Notes: generated from the sequence alone by a model not told the origin. Positions 1-11,889 are shown, numbered from the stretch's first letter. The stretch: DNA of 64,000 nucleotides from Endotrypanum monterogeii (GCA_000333855.2 CM007319.1:324604-388603); one strand, 5' to 3'. Translations and numbers: made by a program.

Positions 1-171
1 ACAGAAGCAGCAGCAGCAGTGGGCAGAGGTAAGCATCCAGCACAACAGCCCTGACTAGGCTATGAAATTCTATCCCACATACTTCGTGCGAGATAGCAAA
101 AAAAAAAAAATCGTCCCCCGACTAACGCCGGAGACCACACAGTCCACGCCGGGGCTAACAAATCTAACCAC

Positions 172-915
172 AAGGATTTGGGCTCTACGATCACGTTTAA
201 CTACACCAATCCCAGTATGAAGAACGCTTTCCCTGGCGAGCTGGCCTGTGAGGTGACTGACACCACAGCAAGAGTCACCCATAGACACTACATATGAGCT
301 TCCATGATGACATCACAAATGCAAACATCGTCACCATATGCAATCACACCTATCGGAGACTTAACGGCTTCAAAGACTAGGACTCGACCTCCACCTGGAG
401 TTAGCCGCCCTCGTTGTGCTACCGCTACCTCCGAATGCCGAATAGCGACGTTCTTGTTGACACCAACGCGCTTGCCATCCAGAACAGTAGTCACCTCCCA
501 GTTAAGGGAACGCTAGATTTTACTAAGAGCCGAAAGATCGTTGACAGTATTGACGACAAGGCCTCACTCAACGGAAAACTCGTGCGGCTACAACCAAGTA
601 CACTACATCAGCCACTGGAATCCGAGCGCTCTCGGTCTTCCCAGCACCAAGGTATGCAGCCTGTCCACCGACATTCTCATGCAGATCTATTCCACCGCTC
701 CCTATATAAGTGTGTACACGGCGAACCACCTCAAAGTGGACTCCAGCGGCGCGCCTGGCGAGCGCTTCGGTCGCTACAGCGCTGTTTGTCTAGAGCCGCA
801 GCAGCTAACTGGCACTGCGACTTCGAACTCCTTTCGGGAATCTGGTATGCGGCACGGCCCGCCCTACCACGAGAGCACCGTAAACGCTTTCACGATGACA
901 CCTACGAGCCTCTAA
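172..915 (+). pseudogene. Aldose 1-epimerase (galactose mutarotase) pseudogene
   Basis: Pieces of one aldose 1-epimerase-like protein follow each other in order but in different frames. Frame 1 at 175-297 reads GSTITFNYTNPSMKNAFPGEL, resembling the 'G..NGFPG.L' region, and ends at TGA 295-297. Frame 3 from 300 gives the substrate-binding 'NHTYRRLNGF' (usual NHTYWNL), runs through two TAG stops, then gives 'VLVDTNALAI' and 'VKGTLDFTKSRK', matching the family's 'P.....IPTGE..V.GT.FDF' stretch. After about position 570 frame 1 resumes with 'ISVYTANHL' (usual YTGN or YTAN) and 'YSAVCLEPQ' (usual GFCLETQ), ending at TAA 913-915. At least two frameshifts and two internal stops mean it cannot make the enzyme, which interconverts alpha and beta anomers of sugars. 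The N-terminal third is unrecognisable or outside the window. An intact copy may exist elsewhere in the genome. Confidence 0.8.
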
Positions 916-1899
916 GCGCACACCCACACACAGGAACGTGAGTTTTTTTTTTTTGGTGGTGGTGATGGGGTAAGGAGAGTGTGGAGGGGGAAAAAAAGAA
1001 ATAAATGAGGAAGCAAACGAGAAATTAATGCACCTAGCGGTGATACTGTGCTCCACGGGTGCAGAGCGTCGTGCACCTTTGCAGTATCGCTCACGCTCCC
1101 CCCATCTCACTCCCCTCTACCGTCCCGCCACTAACGGAAGTTGCTCCTATTTTATTATTTTTTTGACTTCACTGACAGGGCGAAAAATATATTCCCATAC
1201 AAGATGCTCACACATGTACACAAAACACATATTCTCGCTGGAAAACGATCAAAAAAACTTTTGTATGACTTAATATATTTTTTTTTATTGAGGAGGGAGG
1301 GGCATGATGCCTCCATTTGCGCACACATGGAAACAAGCATTATCCCCTAAGGCGTCCTGGACCCGCAGAGCAAGAGAAACCGCTTCGGTGGATGAAGGGT
1401 AAGAAAATCTCTCTGTTGTTGTTGTTGACATTTTTTACTGGCTCTCAAGGGGCACTGCCTATCCCTTGATTGGTGTACTACCTCTGTAGGCGCTGACTGT
1501 CTCCTTTTTTTTTTCAACGTCTCTCGGACTTGGTCAACCTTTGCAATGCTCGATTTAGGCCCTTGTTTCACCTTCCGCCATCTTTCCTGCTTCTTAGCAC
1601 TCTTCAACAGTCACTCCCTTTTTGAGCCAAGACACGTCCACACATCCTCTGTTGCCCCAATCCACACGTGCACTTCTTTTCTTTTTTTTTTGGCCAGATT
1701 ATCCTCTTTTCCCTGTGTCACTCCTTCCTAGTGGCTGATTCGCTTCCCCTCTCTCCCACCCCCCGAGAAACGAAGAGGAGAGGGAAGACAAGGATTGATA
1801 CCTATTCGTGCGGTCGTTCTCACAGCCCCTAGTCTCGAAAGGAAGGAATTTTAAAAAAACAAAAAATTCAGGTGACGAAGACGCGAAAGAAGTCACGAA
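916..1899. other. Intergenic region with trans-splicing signals for the UBX gene
   Basis: No supported gene. It holds T-rich and CT-rich stretches. The strongest polypyrimidine run is at about 1676-1763, with AG dinucleotides at 1696-1697, 1730-1731 and 1766-1767. Any of these could serve as the spliced-leader acceptor for the gene starting at 1900. Assignment is by pattern only. Confidence 0.5.
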
Positions 1900-4356
1900 A
1901 TGTTGCATAAATACGACAAAATCGAAGACGCTATGGCGGCGTGCATCTCTCTCGAGTTTCCCCTCATAGTAGGGGTGCACAACAAGCTGACGAGTGTCAA
2001 CACTACAGGAGAGGCAACGCACAACAGCGGGACAGATGGTACCCACTCAACGTTCTCATTTCTCCCAGCGTTGCACAGCGCAGACACAATGGGCCCCAGC
2101 AGCGGCAGCAACAGTCTCGATGCCGACACTGCTAACAAGTCCCTCGGCTACCTCCTCAAACCGGTTAGCCTAATGGGCTCCGATGCAGTGAGCGCATCGG
2201 TGATGGCGGAAGCACTAGCAGATGGTGAAGAACTTGCCATTGTACCCCAATTTCCGTTGGGTAGTGTACAAGGGGGTGCTGCACAACGCGAAGCGCTTCT
2301 CGTCACTCTGCTCGAGAGCCGTCTCAGCCCCGTCACAGTGCTGCATCTCATCGAGGAAGGGACGCCGGACTACGCTGCATTCTCCGCTGCATTTCTCGAT
2401 TATCCTACCACATCTGGCTCTGCGCTGCTTCGAGTGCACATTTTCTATCCTCCAAGGATCGGCCTAACACCGACGGCACTCAGTGGGAGCACGCTGACTC
2501 CGCAGAGTGTGCATCTTGGGGTGCACATGTGTCTGCTGAGGCCTCCGATACACTTGGGAGCGAGGGCCTCGGGTCACAGTGACGAGGTCCTTTCTTTCTT
2601 CACGACTACTGTGTCCGCCATGAATCGGGAATACAAGCGCACACGGCAGCAAGAGAATCGTACCTCCGCGTCTACTTACCTCTCGCCAGACCCAAATCAC
2701 CACACCGATCCAAACTCCACGACAACGTCGATCGTGGCGGTGCCGGCGCAGCGCGCGAAGGGCTCAAGCAATGCGGACACATTGAACGCTGCACATTTGA
2801 TTCGCATTGCGGGACTTCCCATGTCTTTCACCATTACTGCGACAAACACCGCAGCACACAAAACGATTTTCACTACGCCAAACATGACGCTCCAGACGGT
2901 GTGGCGGGCAGTAGAGAAGCATCTCGAGTGGGCCCAGCGTGAGATGCAGCAGGCGCAGGCGGCGTCAACGTGGAACGGGATCACGCCTCCGAAACCTACA
3001 GCCAAGTTTAAGTTAACGATTGAAGCGCCATCAGAGTCGCCAGAGGCGGGGGTGGTTACTGTCACTACCCCTGAGGAAGCTGCCGGAATGCCACTCCAAG
3101 ACTACCCACGCAACACTGTGGTACAGGTGCACTTCGAAGGCGTAGCGCCACCAACGCTGCCGCCAGCTGCAGCAGCCACACCTGCCCCATGCCCCACCGA
3201 GTATGTCTGCAAAGGAGACGCCTGCCGTCGGCGAGTTCTTGAAGACGCCTGTGCACCTGACTCAGCTTCGACTGCACCACCGCCACCGAAATCAAAATCG
3301 GAACCCGCCCCGTCCTCGGCAACGGTCAGTGCACCCGCCTCCGTGAAGCTACGCTGCTCACTCCCCGATGGTAGGACTCTGGACTTGGAGACGCTGGACC
3401 CGACCGTGGCCACCCTCCGCGCTAACGTCCGTCCTTCCGTGGAAGAGGCCCTGGGGCGCAGCAATTTCTTATTCGTCTGCGCCTACCCACCGAGGCGTTA
3501 CAGCCCCGAGACGGATGAACCCCTGCCGCTGAAGGATGTGGGACTTGGTCAGTCTTGTGCCCTGCGTGTTGTGTTGCTTGACGGGCCTGTGTCTTCCAAC
3601 GCGCCAAGAACGAGTGCAGAGGTGCAGCAGCAATCAGGGCATACACGGCAACTCCTTTTCAACGCCGCCTCCTCGCTGATGGGAATGTTCTCGGGTGCTC
3701 GCGGGAATCACAGTAATGCAGGAGATTCGGCAGCAGCAACAGCCCCTTCGCCTCCCGATCCACGTCCGTCGCAGCGGCACCGCCGTACGTACAACTCAAT
3801 GGCAGAGATACTGGCGGCCAACGAGGAGGCGGAGCGGCAGACGGCGATCGAACGCCTTCGGCAGGAACAGCAGAGGTCTGGTCTATCTTCCTCCTCGCGA
3901 CACCAGCCAGACGCTGAGCAGCGGGCACAAGGTAAAAAGTGTAACCGATACTTTGGCGGAGGCTCCACCGAATTCATCGCTGAAGACGGTCCCGATGAGG
4001 CCGGTGATCACGACGAGGGCAAGCATACTTCCCCAGAATCCCTTACAGCTGCCCAGCAAGAAGCCTTCCTATGTGAGCAACTGAAGCACCTCATGAACCG
4101 CTATCGGCGGCAGTCCAGAGAGGCGGGTGACGACGACGATGAGGATGCCGGGAACGGAATAGAGAAAAATGTGCAGGGGGGGGGAGTTAGAGGAGGCCAT
4201 CATGCCTTCCAGGGGCAAGGGCGACGCTTGGCCGACGATGCCCCGCCCGCGAGCAGCAACTCTGCAGATGCCGCCACTTCCCTACCCTCTACTGGCAATC
4301 AAATCGACACCCAGCGCGGCAGCGAGGTCTCGGAAAATGAGACCGAAGAGGGGTAG
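1900..4356 (+). CDS. UBX-domain protein, UBXN4/erasin-like layout
   Basis: 818 residues. A UBX domain, the usual adaptor for the AAA ATPase p97/VCP (Cdc48), lies at about residues 480-570: 'LPDGRTLDLETLDPTVATLR', then 'VCAYPPRRYSPE' near 526-537 at the place of the family's 'FPR' loop, then 'LKDVGLGQSCALRVVLL' as the last strands. The N-terminal 110 or so residues ('IEDAMAACISLEFPLIVGVHN', then 'VLHLIEEGTPDYAAFSAAFLDY' further on) resemble the thioredoxin-like UAS region of UBXN4 and UBXD7 proteins. The stretch at about 300-345 may be another ubiquitin-like fold (inference). A charged, helix-prone segment (about 635-670) and an acidic Ser/Gly-rich tail follow. No membrane segment is obvious, unlike animal UBXN4. 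The start at 1900 is the first ATG in the long frame and immediately precedes the conserved N-terminal part. Role inferred: p97 cofactor in ubiquitin-dependent quality control. Confidence 0.75.
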   Translation: MLHKYDKIEDAMAACISLEFPLIVGVHNKLTSVNTTGEATHNSGTDGTHSTFSFLPALHSADTMGPSSGSNSLDADTANKSLGYLLKPVSLMGSDAVSASVMAEALADGEELAIVPQFPLGSVQGGAAQREALLVTLLESRLSPVTVLHLIEEGTPDYAAFSAAFLDYPTTSGSALLRVHIFYPPRIGLTPTALSGSTLTPQSVHLGVHMCLLRPPIHLGARASGHSDEVLSFFTTTVSAMNREYKRTRQQENRTSASTYLSPDPNHHTDPNSTTTSIVAVPAQRAKGSSNADTLNAAHLIRIAGLPMSFTITATNTAAHKTIFTTPNMTLQTVWRAVEKHLEWAQREMQQAQAASTWNGITPPKPTAKFKLTIEAPSESPEAGVVTVTTPEEAAGMPLQDYPRNTVVQVHFEGVAPPTLPPAAAATPAPCPTEYVCKGDACRRRVLEDACAPDSASTAPPPPKSKSEPAPSSATVSAPASVKLRCSLPDGRTLDLETLDPTVATLRANVRPSVEEALGRSNFLFVCAYPPRRYSPETDEPLPLKDVGLGQSCALRVVLLDGPVSSNAPRTSAEVQQQSGHTRQLLFNAASSLMGMFSGARGNHSNAGDSAAATAPSPPDPRPSQRHRRTYNSMAEILAANEEAERQTAIERLRQEQQRSGLSSSSRHQPDAEQRAQGKKCNRYFGGGSTEFIAEDGPDEAGDHDEGKHTSPESLTAAQQEAFLCEQLKHLMNRYRRQSREAGDDDDEDAGNGIEKNVQGGGVRGGHHAFQGQGRRLADDAPPASSNSADAATSLPSTGNQIDTQRGSEVSENETEEG

Positions 4357-5280
4357 TCAAGAAAGCAATTCCCAAACTCGTTGCTTGTCGTATTTTGTGT
4401 GCCATCGAAGTCGTGCATGAACGTGTGTATCTATGCGGCTCCGGTGTAGTCCCTGAGCGTTTCCATGAGCAGACAGCGTAGGTAGAGAGGGGAAAGAGTT
4501 TGATTACTTTGAGCGCTCCAGCAGTCCTTCCTCCTCTATCGCTTGCATGTATCACTTTCAGTGTGTGTGTGTTTTTTTTTTGTTTGTTTGTTTGCTTTCC
4601 CCAGGAAAGAGCGTGGTGTCTCGTCGTTTCCACTTGTGTTTGGGCCTTCATTTTTTTTCCCCCAGTCTCAACTTCCCGCGTTCTCTTACTCAAACATCGA
4701 AAGCAAAACAAACACCGTCATTTCGTCGTCGTCTTCCCCGCCCCACCCCCTCCCCTCCCTCCCTCGCTGCCGTCTCCACCCTCAACCCTTACCTGACAGG
4801 GACTGAGTCAAGACGACAACGACAACGAAACAAAACAAGAGGAGGAGGAGGAAAGGATAAGTCGAGGTGTGCTGAGGCAGAGATGAACACACGGTACTAC
4901 ACAGGGGAACGGAAGAACCAGCGTCGGCGAGCCCGAGCCTGTAGCACGTCGGCACATACGGGGCACTGGGCAATAAAGGAATGCGTGCCGGGGGAGGGGA
5001 GATATATGGTGGTGAGCACTTATCACAGAAATGCGGAATGGTGAGCCTTTGTCTAACACTCCACCCTCGCTCGACTTGATGTCCCCCCCCCTTCCGCCTC
5101 CCTCCTATTCACTATGTCACTGGGGCCCTGGGCGCCCATCGCTCTATGGTGTCCGAAGGGCACATCCTCGTAAACCTCAACCGGGAGAGGGTGTACGGAG
5201 GAACTTCTCGGAGCTCTTCTGCCCCTCCCCCCCCCCCAAACACACACAACAAAACACTCTACTCGTACTACCTACCTCTC

Positions 5281-5390
5281 NNNNNNNNNNNNNNNNNNNN
5301 NNNNNNNNNNNNNNNNNNNNNNNNNNNNNNNNNNNNNNNNNNNNNNNNNNNNNNNNNNNNNNNNNNNNNNNNNNNNNNNNNNNNNNNNNN
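5281..5390. other. Assembly gap (110 N)
   Basis: A run of 110 N. It is followed by about 20 consecutive C and a CA repeat, so the gap probably reflects failure to read through a poly-C/CA tract. The true length is unknown. Confidence 0.95.
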
Positions 5391-5393
5391 CCC

Positions 5394-5424
<31 letters not shown>

Positions 5425-5436
5425 AAAAAAAAAAAC

Positions 5437-5479
5437 GCCTTTTCTGTCCCGTATACCCCCCCCCTCCCCTCCCTCACAG
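5437..5479 (+). promoter_or_regulatory. Candidate trans-splice acceptor for CK1.1
   Basis: A C/T-rich tract ends in CACAG, with AG at 5478-5479, 144 bases before the CK1.1 ATG. This is the kinetoplastid arrangement of polypyrimidine tract followed by the first AG. Mapping spliced-leader reads would decide it. Confidence 0.5.
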
Positions 5480-5622
5480 GATCCAGCACCTCATCTATTT
5501 CTCATCCTCCGCACAAAAGGAAGGGAAAAGGTGGTGGCATCGCGACCACTCGTCGGCGACGCCTAGTGTAAGCTACGAAGATACAAACACCCCCATCTCT
5601 CCCCAACATACGCTGCCGACAG

Positions 5623-6603
5623 ATGGCGGGGGGCAGGAACAAGACGTCCAACACGCTGGAGAACTGCTTGGTGCAGGGGGGCCGCTTCCGTATCGGCCGC
5701 CGCATCGGCGGTGGTTCCTTCGGGGAGATATTTCTTGGTGTTGACACTCATACCGGAGAGATGGTGGCCATCAAGGTAGAACGCACCAAAACAAGCCATC
5801 CGCAGCTTTTATCAGAATCGAGGCACTACACATTAGTGAGTCAAGGCCGCGCCGCATTGTACATGCCAACCATCTTCGGCTACTCCTCTGAGGGTGACTT
5901 CAACGCGATGGTGATGGAGCTCATGGATCTTTCGCTTGAAGAACTCCATGAGCAGTGCGGCAACCGTTTTTCACTCAAGACGACGCTGATGCTGGCGGAC
6001 CAGATTCTGTGGCTGATCGAGCTCGTGCACTGTCGCAGCATCGTGCACCGTGACATCAAGCCCGACAACTTCATCATGGGGCGTGGCAAGAAGGCACACC
6101 ACGTTCACATTATTGACTTTGGATTGGCAAAAAACTATCGAGATCCGCGCACGCATGTGCACATACCGTACAGAGAGGGCAAGAATCTAACGGGCACGGC
6201 CCGATACTGTAGCATCAACACACACCTCGGGGTCGAGCAGAGTCGCCGTGACGATCTCGAAGGGATCTCATACCTCCTCGTTTATTTCCTCCGTGGCTCG
6301 CTGCCATGGCAGGGCTTGAAGGGGTCGAACAAAGATAAAAAGTACGACATTATTGCGCAAGTGAAAATGAGCACCTCTACTGAGTCGCTCTGCAAAGGAC
6401 TTCCTGTCGAGTTTGCGTCCTTCGTGAACTACTCGCGTGCGTTGCGGTTCGAAGATCGCCCCGATTACGGTTACCTTCGTGCCATGTTTCGTCAACTCTT
6501 CGAGAGAGAGGGCTACCAGGAGGACTACATTTATGATTGGACCGCGCGCCTCATGCACGCACAGATTACCGCACAGAAGCGAATGATTTCTGAAATGAAA
6601 TGA
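5623..6603 (+). CDS. CK1.1: Casein kinase 1, CK1.1-type isoform
   Basis: 326 residues, a compact CK1-family serine/threonine kinase with almost no C-terminal tail. Visible motifs are the glycine loop GGGSFGE at 29-35, the ATP-anchoring VAIK with Lys51, catalytic HRD at 142-144 in '[11 protein letters not shown]', DFG at 165-167, and the CK1 hallmark SIN at 197-199 in place of APE. '[17 protein letters not shown]' is the typical CK1 activation segment. It sits directly upstream of a second, longer CK1 gene, the usual trypanosomatid tandem. Compared with that neighbour the central region differs ([13 protein letters not shown] against [13 protein letters not shown]), so they are distinct isoforms and not a recent duplication. 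The substrate is unknown. Confidence 0.93.
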   Translation: MAGGRNKTSNTLENCLVQGGRFRIGRRIGGGSFGEIFLGVDTHTGEMVAIKVERTKTSHPQLLSESRHYTLVSQGRAALYMPTIFGYSSEGDFNAMVMELMDLSLEELHEQCGNRFSLKTTLMLADQILWLIELVHCRSIVHRDIKPDNFIMGRGKKAHHVHIIDFGLAKNYRDPRTHVHIPYREGKNLTGTARYCSINTHLGVEQSRRDDLEGISYLLVYFLRGSLPWQGLKGSNKDKKYDIIAQVKMSTSTESLCKGLPVEFASFVNYSRALRFEDRPDYGYLRAMFRQLFEREGYQEDYIYDWTARLMHAQITAQKRMISEMK

Positions 6604-8519
6604 GAAAGGGAAAACAGAAGTAGTAGCGAATGTCTTTTTTCTATTATTATTATTTCCATGATTAATAGATGAGCCTGTCAGCAAAACGAAAGAGGGGGCT
6701 CATCAGTAAGATCACGAGGGCACCACGGGGAGCTCGTGTAGGAATGTATGTGTATGTCGCACTATACCACCGCCGGCGCGTCTTTTCCGGCATCTATAAC
6801 CCAACCCCAACCCCAACCCCCCCTTTTCTCGAATTGAGAGGTGCTCGCATACACGCACACCATTTTTCTCTCTGCTGCATTCCTCCTCTTCACGGGGATG
6901 CAATGAAGACGGTGTGAGAGAGAAGGGGAGGGGGTAGCGCTCATCACATAAGCTGTTTTGAGCAAGTTGAACTGTGATCTCGTCGATGTGTTATCGTGTG
7001 CTCTTCCTCCTTGTTTTATTGGGCATTCGTCTCGATTCGTTATTCTGTTTTTTTTTTTTTGCGCATCAAGTAGTTATTGTGTACCGTCAACGAGGTATGT
7101 CGTGACATTCTTTTGTCGTTTCATGTGTGTGAGTGTGTGTTTCTCCTGTCCTTGTCGATAGTGTTGTGCATTGTGCTGTTGTTATTTTTTTTTTTCCGCT
7201 TCGGCACGTGGAGAAGGTTTCTATGAATGGATGCCGATGCTGACATGTCCCATGACTCTCATCGTTGTTATTATTACTACCATTCTCCACCTCTATCCAT
7301 GGGCCACCTTTAACGCGCACGCAGGCGCTCTCTCCTTGTTTTTTTTTTTTCTTTTTTTTGGGGGGGGGTTGTTTCGCTTTGTTTTCTTCACCCCAAGCAC
7401 ACCTACATCCACCCCTCACTTCGCTACTACCCTATCGTACATGTACATTCCACCGATCCCCTCCTCTTTCTACTTTGTTCACATCTTTATTTAAGCGGGT
7501 GGGAGGGGTCTTGCTCCTGCTTGCCGATACCCCTTGTATAGGGAGTGCCCGATGAAAGACCAACACGAAATATATATAAAAAAAAAACAGAAGTGGTTGG
7601 TTGTTGCTGCTGAACCTAACTTCCTTATACCCTGCAACGCGGGAGTTCCAGTCCATCGCCAGGCCTGCCTACGGGGACCCCATCATATGATGCGAAGAAA
7701 CAGCAGATGCACCTCACGCAAATGGCAACCTCAGTGACCTCACAGCGCCGCACCCCCTCCTCCTTCTCCACCATGAGCAAGCCGTGAAGGTCGGGGGAGA
7801 TGCACTCGAGTCACTCTAACACGTTGTCCATACTGCATGGATAGTGCCACCCCTCCCCCCCCCACCCACACACACACACGACATATATATATATATACTT
7901 GTGGGTGTGTGTATATTGTTATATTTCTCCAGAAAAAATATACCGCAAAGGTAATAAAATCTTCGAGGGCGTTATGTTCTGCAATCCAAATCCCCCCCTC
8001 CCCTCCACTCCCCCTACCCAGCATACCCCACTGCGGGTGTTGTGGCTATGGCGTACATAAGATACAACGCCTGCGAGAGTGTGAGGAATGCTTACACTGT
8101 GATGATGATGGCGGTTCTCAGCCCCTTGTGTCATCCTCATGAAGCGATTGCAAGTAATGTGAGGGCCACCTTATGGAAGCCTGACTACTACACATCAACA
8201 CTCCCCCCTCTTCTCCTCGTCGTCCTCCTTCATGTCACCTCACTTCCACAGTTAAATCGACTGTTTTTTTTTTTTTTACCGCGTGCCCTCATTCACTGAC
8301 TGGTCAGAAAACAAAACACATTTTTTTTTTACTTGAGCTCATTCGTTTTCGCTTTCTGATCTTCTCTTTTTTTTTTTTTGCGTGGTCAGACACACGAGAG
8401 ACGAAGGAAAACCCTAACGAAGCTGACAGGGCAGAGACCTGTTTCTCTGTCAAAGATCAACGCACGTGCTGTGAAACTGTTTCCTGTTGTACAAAAACAA
8501 CGGAGGGGGGAAAAAAAAA
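6604..8519. other. Intergenic region between the two CK1 genes
   Basis: About 1.9 kb with no credible gene. It has poly-T runs, a G9 run near 7362-7370, an AACCCC triplet near 6798-6820, and a CA-plus-TA composite near 7860-7897. It should contain the CK1.1 3' UTR and the CK1.2 5' UTR. Confidence 0.6.
8361..8389 (+). promoter_or_regulatory. Candidate trans-splice acceptor for CK1.2
   Basis: A pyrimidine run, mostly T, at 8361-8379 is followed by the first AG at 8388-8389 in GGTCAG. It lies 131 bases before the preferred ATG at 8520. Confidence 0.5.
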
Positions 8520-9581
8520 ATGAACGTTGAGCTGCGCGTCGGCAACCGCTACCGGATCGGTCAGAAGATCGGTTCGGGCTCCTTTGGGGAAATCTTTCGT
8601 GGCACCAATATTCAGACCGGTGACCCGGTGGCCATCAAGCTCGAGCAAGTGAAGACACGCCACCCACAGCTCACATATGAATCGCGCTTCTATCGCATCC
8701 TTGGCAGCGGCGGCGGGGCCATCGGCATTCCCATGATGTTCTACTACGGCGTCGAGGGTGAGTTCAATGTTATGGTGATTGAGCTCCTCGGTCCCTCGCT
8801 AGAGGACCTCTTCTCCTTCTGTGGTCGTCGCCTCTCCTTGAAGACAACGCTGATGTTGGCGGACCAGTTGATCAGCCGCGTCGAGTTTGTGCATAGCAAG
8901 AGCGTCCTCCATCGCGATATCAAGCCGGACAACTTCCTCATGGGCACGGGGAAGAAGGGCCATCATGTGTACATCATCGACTTCGGCCTGGCGAAGAAGT
9001 ATCGTGACCCCCGCACGCACACCCACATCGCATACCGAGAAGGAAAGTCTCTGACGGGCACGGCACGCTACTGTAGCATCAACACGCATATGGGCATTGA
9101 GCAAGGCCGCCGAGACGACCTCGAGGGAGTTGGCTACATTCTCCTGTACTTCCTTCGTGGCTCACTTCCCTGGCAAGGGCTGAAGGCGCACACGAAGCAA
9201 GAGAAATACCACCGCATATCTGAGCGGAAGCAGACAACGCCGGTGGAATTGCTTTGCAAAGGATTTCCCAGCGAGTTTGCATCCTACATGAACTATGTGC
9301 GCGCGCTCCGCTTCGAGGATAAGCCTGACTACTCCTACCTGAAGCGTATGTTCCGCGACCTCTTTGTGCGCGAGGGCTTCCATGTCGACTACGTCTATGA
9401 CTGGACGTTGAAGCGCATTCACGAAAGTCTGCAGGAGCAGCAGTCCTTCCCGGGCGGTAACAACGGCGACGCCCCCGCAGGCAACGGTTCTCCAGCAAAC
9501 GCCAACGCCACACAAGGAGGGGGTAACAGTGGTGCGCCAAACCCGAACAATCAGGAGTCGGGTACGCCAGATCAACAGTAA
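8520..9581 (+). CDS. CK1.2: Casein kinase 1, CK1.2-type major isoform
   Basis: 353 residues from the ATG at 8520. An in-frame ATG at 8487 would add eleven residues (ending GGGKKK) that read through a poly-A run; [14 protein letters not shown] is the known start of Leishmania CK1.2, so 8520 is preferred. Motifs: glycine loop GSGSFGE at 18-24, Lys40 in VAIK, HRD 131-133, DFG 154-156, and CK1-type SIN 186-188. The last 55 or so residues are Gly/Asn/Pro/Gln-rich low complexity. In Leishmania this isoform is the main, very conserved CK1, essential in the parasite and released in exosomes into host cells (established knowledge). Sequence alone shows no signal peptide. Confidence 0.95.
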   Translation: MNVELRVGNRYRIGQKIGSGSFGEIFRGTNIQTGDPVAIKLEQVKTRHPQLTYESRFYRILGSGGGAIGIPMMFYYGVEGEFNVMVIELLGPSLEDLFSFCGRRLSLKTTLMLADQLISRVEFVHSKSVLHRDIKPDNFLMGTGKKGHHVYIIDFGLAKKYRDPRTHTHIAYREGKSLTGTARYCSINTHMGIEQGRRDDLEGVGYILLYFLRGSLPWQGLKAHTKQEKYHRISERKQTTPVELLCKGFPSEFASYMNYVRALRFEDKPDYSYLKRMFRDLFVREGFHVDYVYDWTLKRIHESLQEQQSFPGGNNGDAPAGNGSPANANATQGGGNSGAPNPNNQESGTPDQQ

Positions 9582-9602
9582 GTGGGAATGGGGGAGCGGG
9601 GC

Positions 9603-9636
<34 letters not shown>

Positions 9637-9896
9637 GGGAGGGACACATGTGCTGCAACCTTTTTCTCTGTTGTTTTTTTTTGTTGTTTAAAGGGAATAG
9701 AGAAAAGGAAAAAAAGAACGAGTTCGTGTGTGGGCGATATAGAAAAGATGAAGAGAGGGGAATAGGAACTTCTTTTCCCTGTTACGCACTGCCATGGATG
9801 ATACTGATGTGTGAACCAGACATGGCCCTCCACCTCCCCACCCCACCCCTCCCACTGAGCATTTCCTCACCTCACCTCTGAGCAAATATGTCATCC

Positions 9897-9900
<4 letters not shown>

Positions 9901-9937
<37 letters not shown>
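9901..9937. repeat. (TG)n dinucleotide tract
   Basis: An uninterrupted TG repeat of about 18 units in the presumed CK1.2 3' UTR. A second tract of about 14 units lies at 9605-9633, just after the CK1.2 stop. Confidence 0.95.
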
Positions 9938-9941
<4 letters not shown>

Positions 9942-10965
9942 CCTTTAGCTTCCCTTTGATCGCTTGGTTGGCGTGTTAGCTACCGCACGCCCCCCTCCTC
10001 CATCTCCGAAAAGCGCTGTGTAGTGACATTGTGTATCTCATGTTTTCCGTTTCTTCATTGGGTGATGTTGAGAAATTCAGGTGTTCGCGTTTAGTATTAC
10101 TATTTTTTCCTGAAGAAAAGAAGCACGGATGGAGAAGGTGAATAGCTGAGAAAGCAGTGATTGGGAAAACCACGAAATACATTCCGAATAGACGAAGACG
10201 GGAGGAAAGAAATTTGATACTCTACCCTCGCACACGCACACACATCCCCGTGCTTTTTCTGCGCGTGCTGCTGTTGCTGTTGGCATTTTTTCTCGTTTTT
10301 TTTTTTCACTGTTAGCCGTCGTCTCGTGTTCTCTATTTCCCCTGTTTCTGTGTTGCGTGTGGAGTGCAAGCGTCCTTGGCGTTGTGTGAGTGCGGATGTT
10401 ATGTTTAGTGTCCACAAGTTTGCGTTGTGGTGCTTTTTCTGTGTGTTTTTTTTATTCTCCTTTCCGTATGGACATGCATATAAATATATATTTATATAGT
10501 CATATATTTATTTATATATATATATATGGAGGATTTCTACTTCCCCCGTTCCCGCGCCCTCTCTCCTTGCTGATCTGTTCATGTGCCGTTGCCCCGCTCC
10601 CACTCTCCCCTCCCTTTCCATATATGTATGTGTCTGTGTGTATGCCTCCTCCCAGTGAGGAGGGAGCGGAAAGATGAGCGGGGTAAGGAGTGTGAATATT
10701 TGTCTATCTGTGTTTTGCCTCCACTCCGTTTTGATGCCCCCGTGTGCGCTGTGGCGGTTTGTGGTTTTTATCTCAGTCCCTGTTAATGTTTTTTTTTTCT
10801 TTCATACGAGCATCTACATTTGTAATTCTCCTGTCCGCTCACCCCCACACACCACCCCACACCACCCCTTTCCATCGTTACTCTTTCTCACTGGTGATAT
10901 AGGGCTGGTAGCTTTCTGCACTGACCCAATGCCCCCCCCTCCCCTCCCCTCCCCTCCCTCCCCCC

Positions 10966-10996
<31 letters not shown>

Positions 10997-11889
10997 CTCC
11001 CATCTTACATCTGCTGCTGTTCGAGTTGGTGCTTTCTTTTCTCTGTTCTGTTGACATGTATTGTACTGTGTTCGTGCATCTATGTCTCGCACCACGTTGC
11101 CGAACACTCATCCGATACGAGATGAAAAAAAAAAACAAGAAAGAGAGAGAGTCGAAGTGCCCCTCTTCTCATCACTACATGCCTTTTTTTTTTTTAGATC
11201 CTTCGAGTGTACTTGCACACTTATGTAGCGAACCTTTCCTGTGTCTCCCTGTGCTTGTAGGACTGTTGTCTTTTCGTTGTTGCCCTTTTGTTGCTGTTTG
11301 TTAGGCTTATGTCTGTTCTCCTCCGTTCTTTATTATGTTATTGTTTTTTTTTTTGGTTGGATGTCTCTCCCGATCACCGCCATCTTCCCTTCCGTCGCTC
11401 GTTTATTTGGAGTGTCGAGGGGAAGAAAAGTCGACCGCACAGAAGAACGTGCACGCAGGAATTTACATCTACATAGACCTTTCTACTTGCCCCCCTCCCT
11501 CTTCTCCTTCCCCCCATATTCGCCCATGTGTGCTTTCCTTCATCGGGGGGGGGGTATCACGAACAAAGTGATTGAAGCAACTTGCGCAACAGAATTGTCA
11601 CAGCGAGTGTCACCTGGTGCATGTGTGGATCTTCTCTCTTGCTCTGTGTGTGTGTGTGGAGGTATAGACAGAAAAGAGGCGAAGTAGCCTGCGCCGTCGG
11701 CGGAGGTGAGGGAAACTTTTTTTTTAAGGATTAGTGGCGGTGGTGGTCTTGAGCGAGCCGAATTTCGAAGGAAACAAAATATTGAAGAGAAAAAAAAGGA
11801 GGGGGAGGGGGTTAGGGAGGATCAGTCGTGGGAGCGGCGTAAGTGAAAGGAAGAAGAGTCCTTCGAGGAGGTACAGCAAACGAAGGTAA

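Larger units (their letters stand above)
4357..5622. other. Intergenic region containing an assembly gap
   Basis: No supported gene. It consists of T-rich and C-rich low-complexity sequence, a purine-rich block at about 4800-4870, and 110 unresolved bases. Open frames here run through the gap or through homopolymers and are not credible genes. Confidence 0.6.

Noticed and set aside
6798..6825. Telomere-like AACCCC repeats
   Set aside because: Kinetoplastid telomeres are TTAGGG/CCCTAA; this is three units of a different sequence within a C-rich tract.
8487..8519. An eleven-residue N-terminal extension of CK1.2
   Set aside because: It reads a poly-A run; the known CK1.2 N-terminus and length of 353 residues start at 8520.
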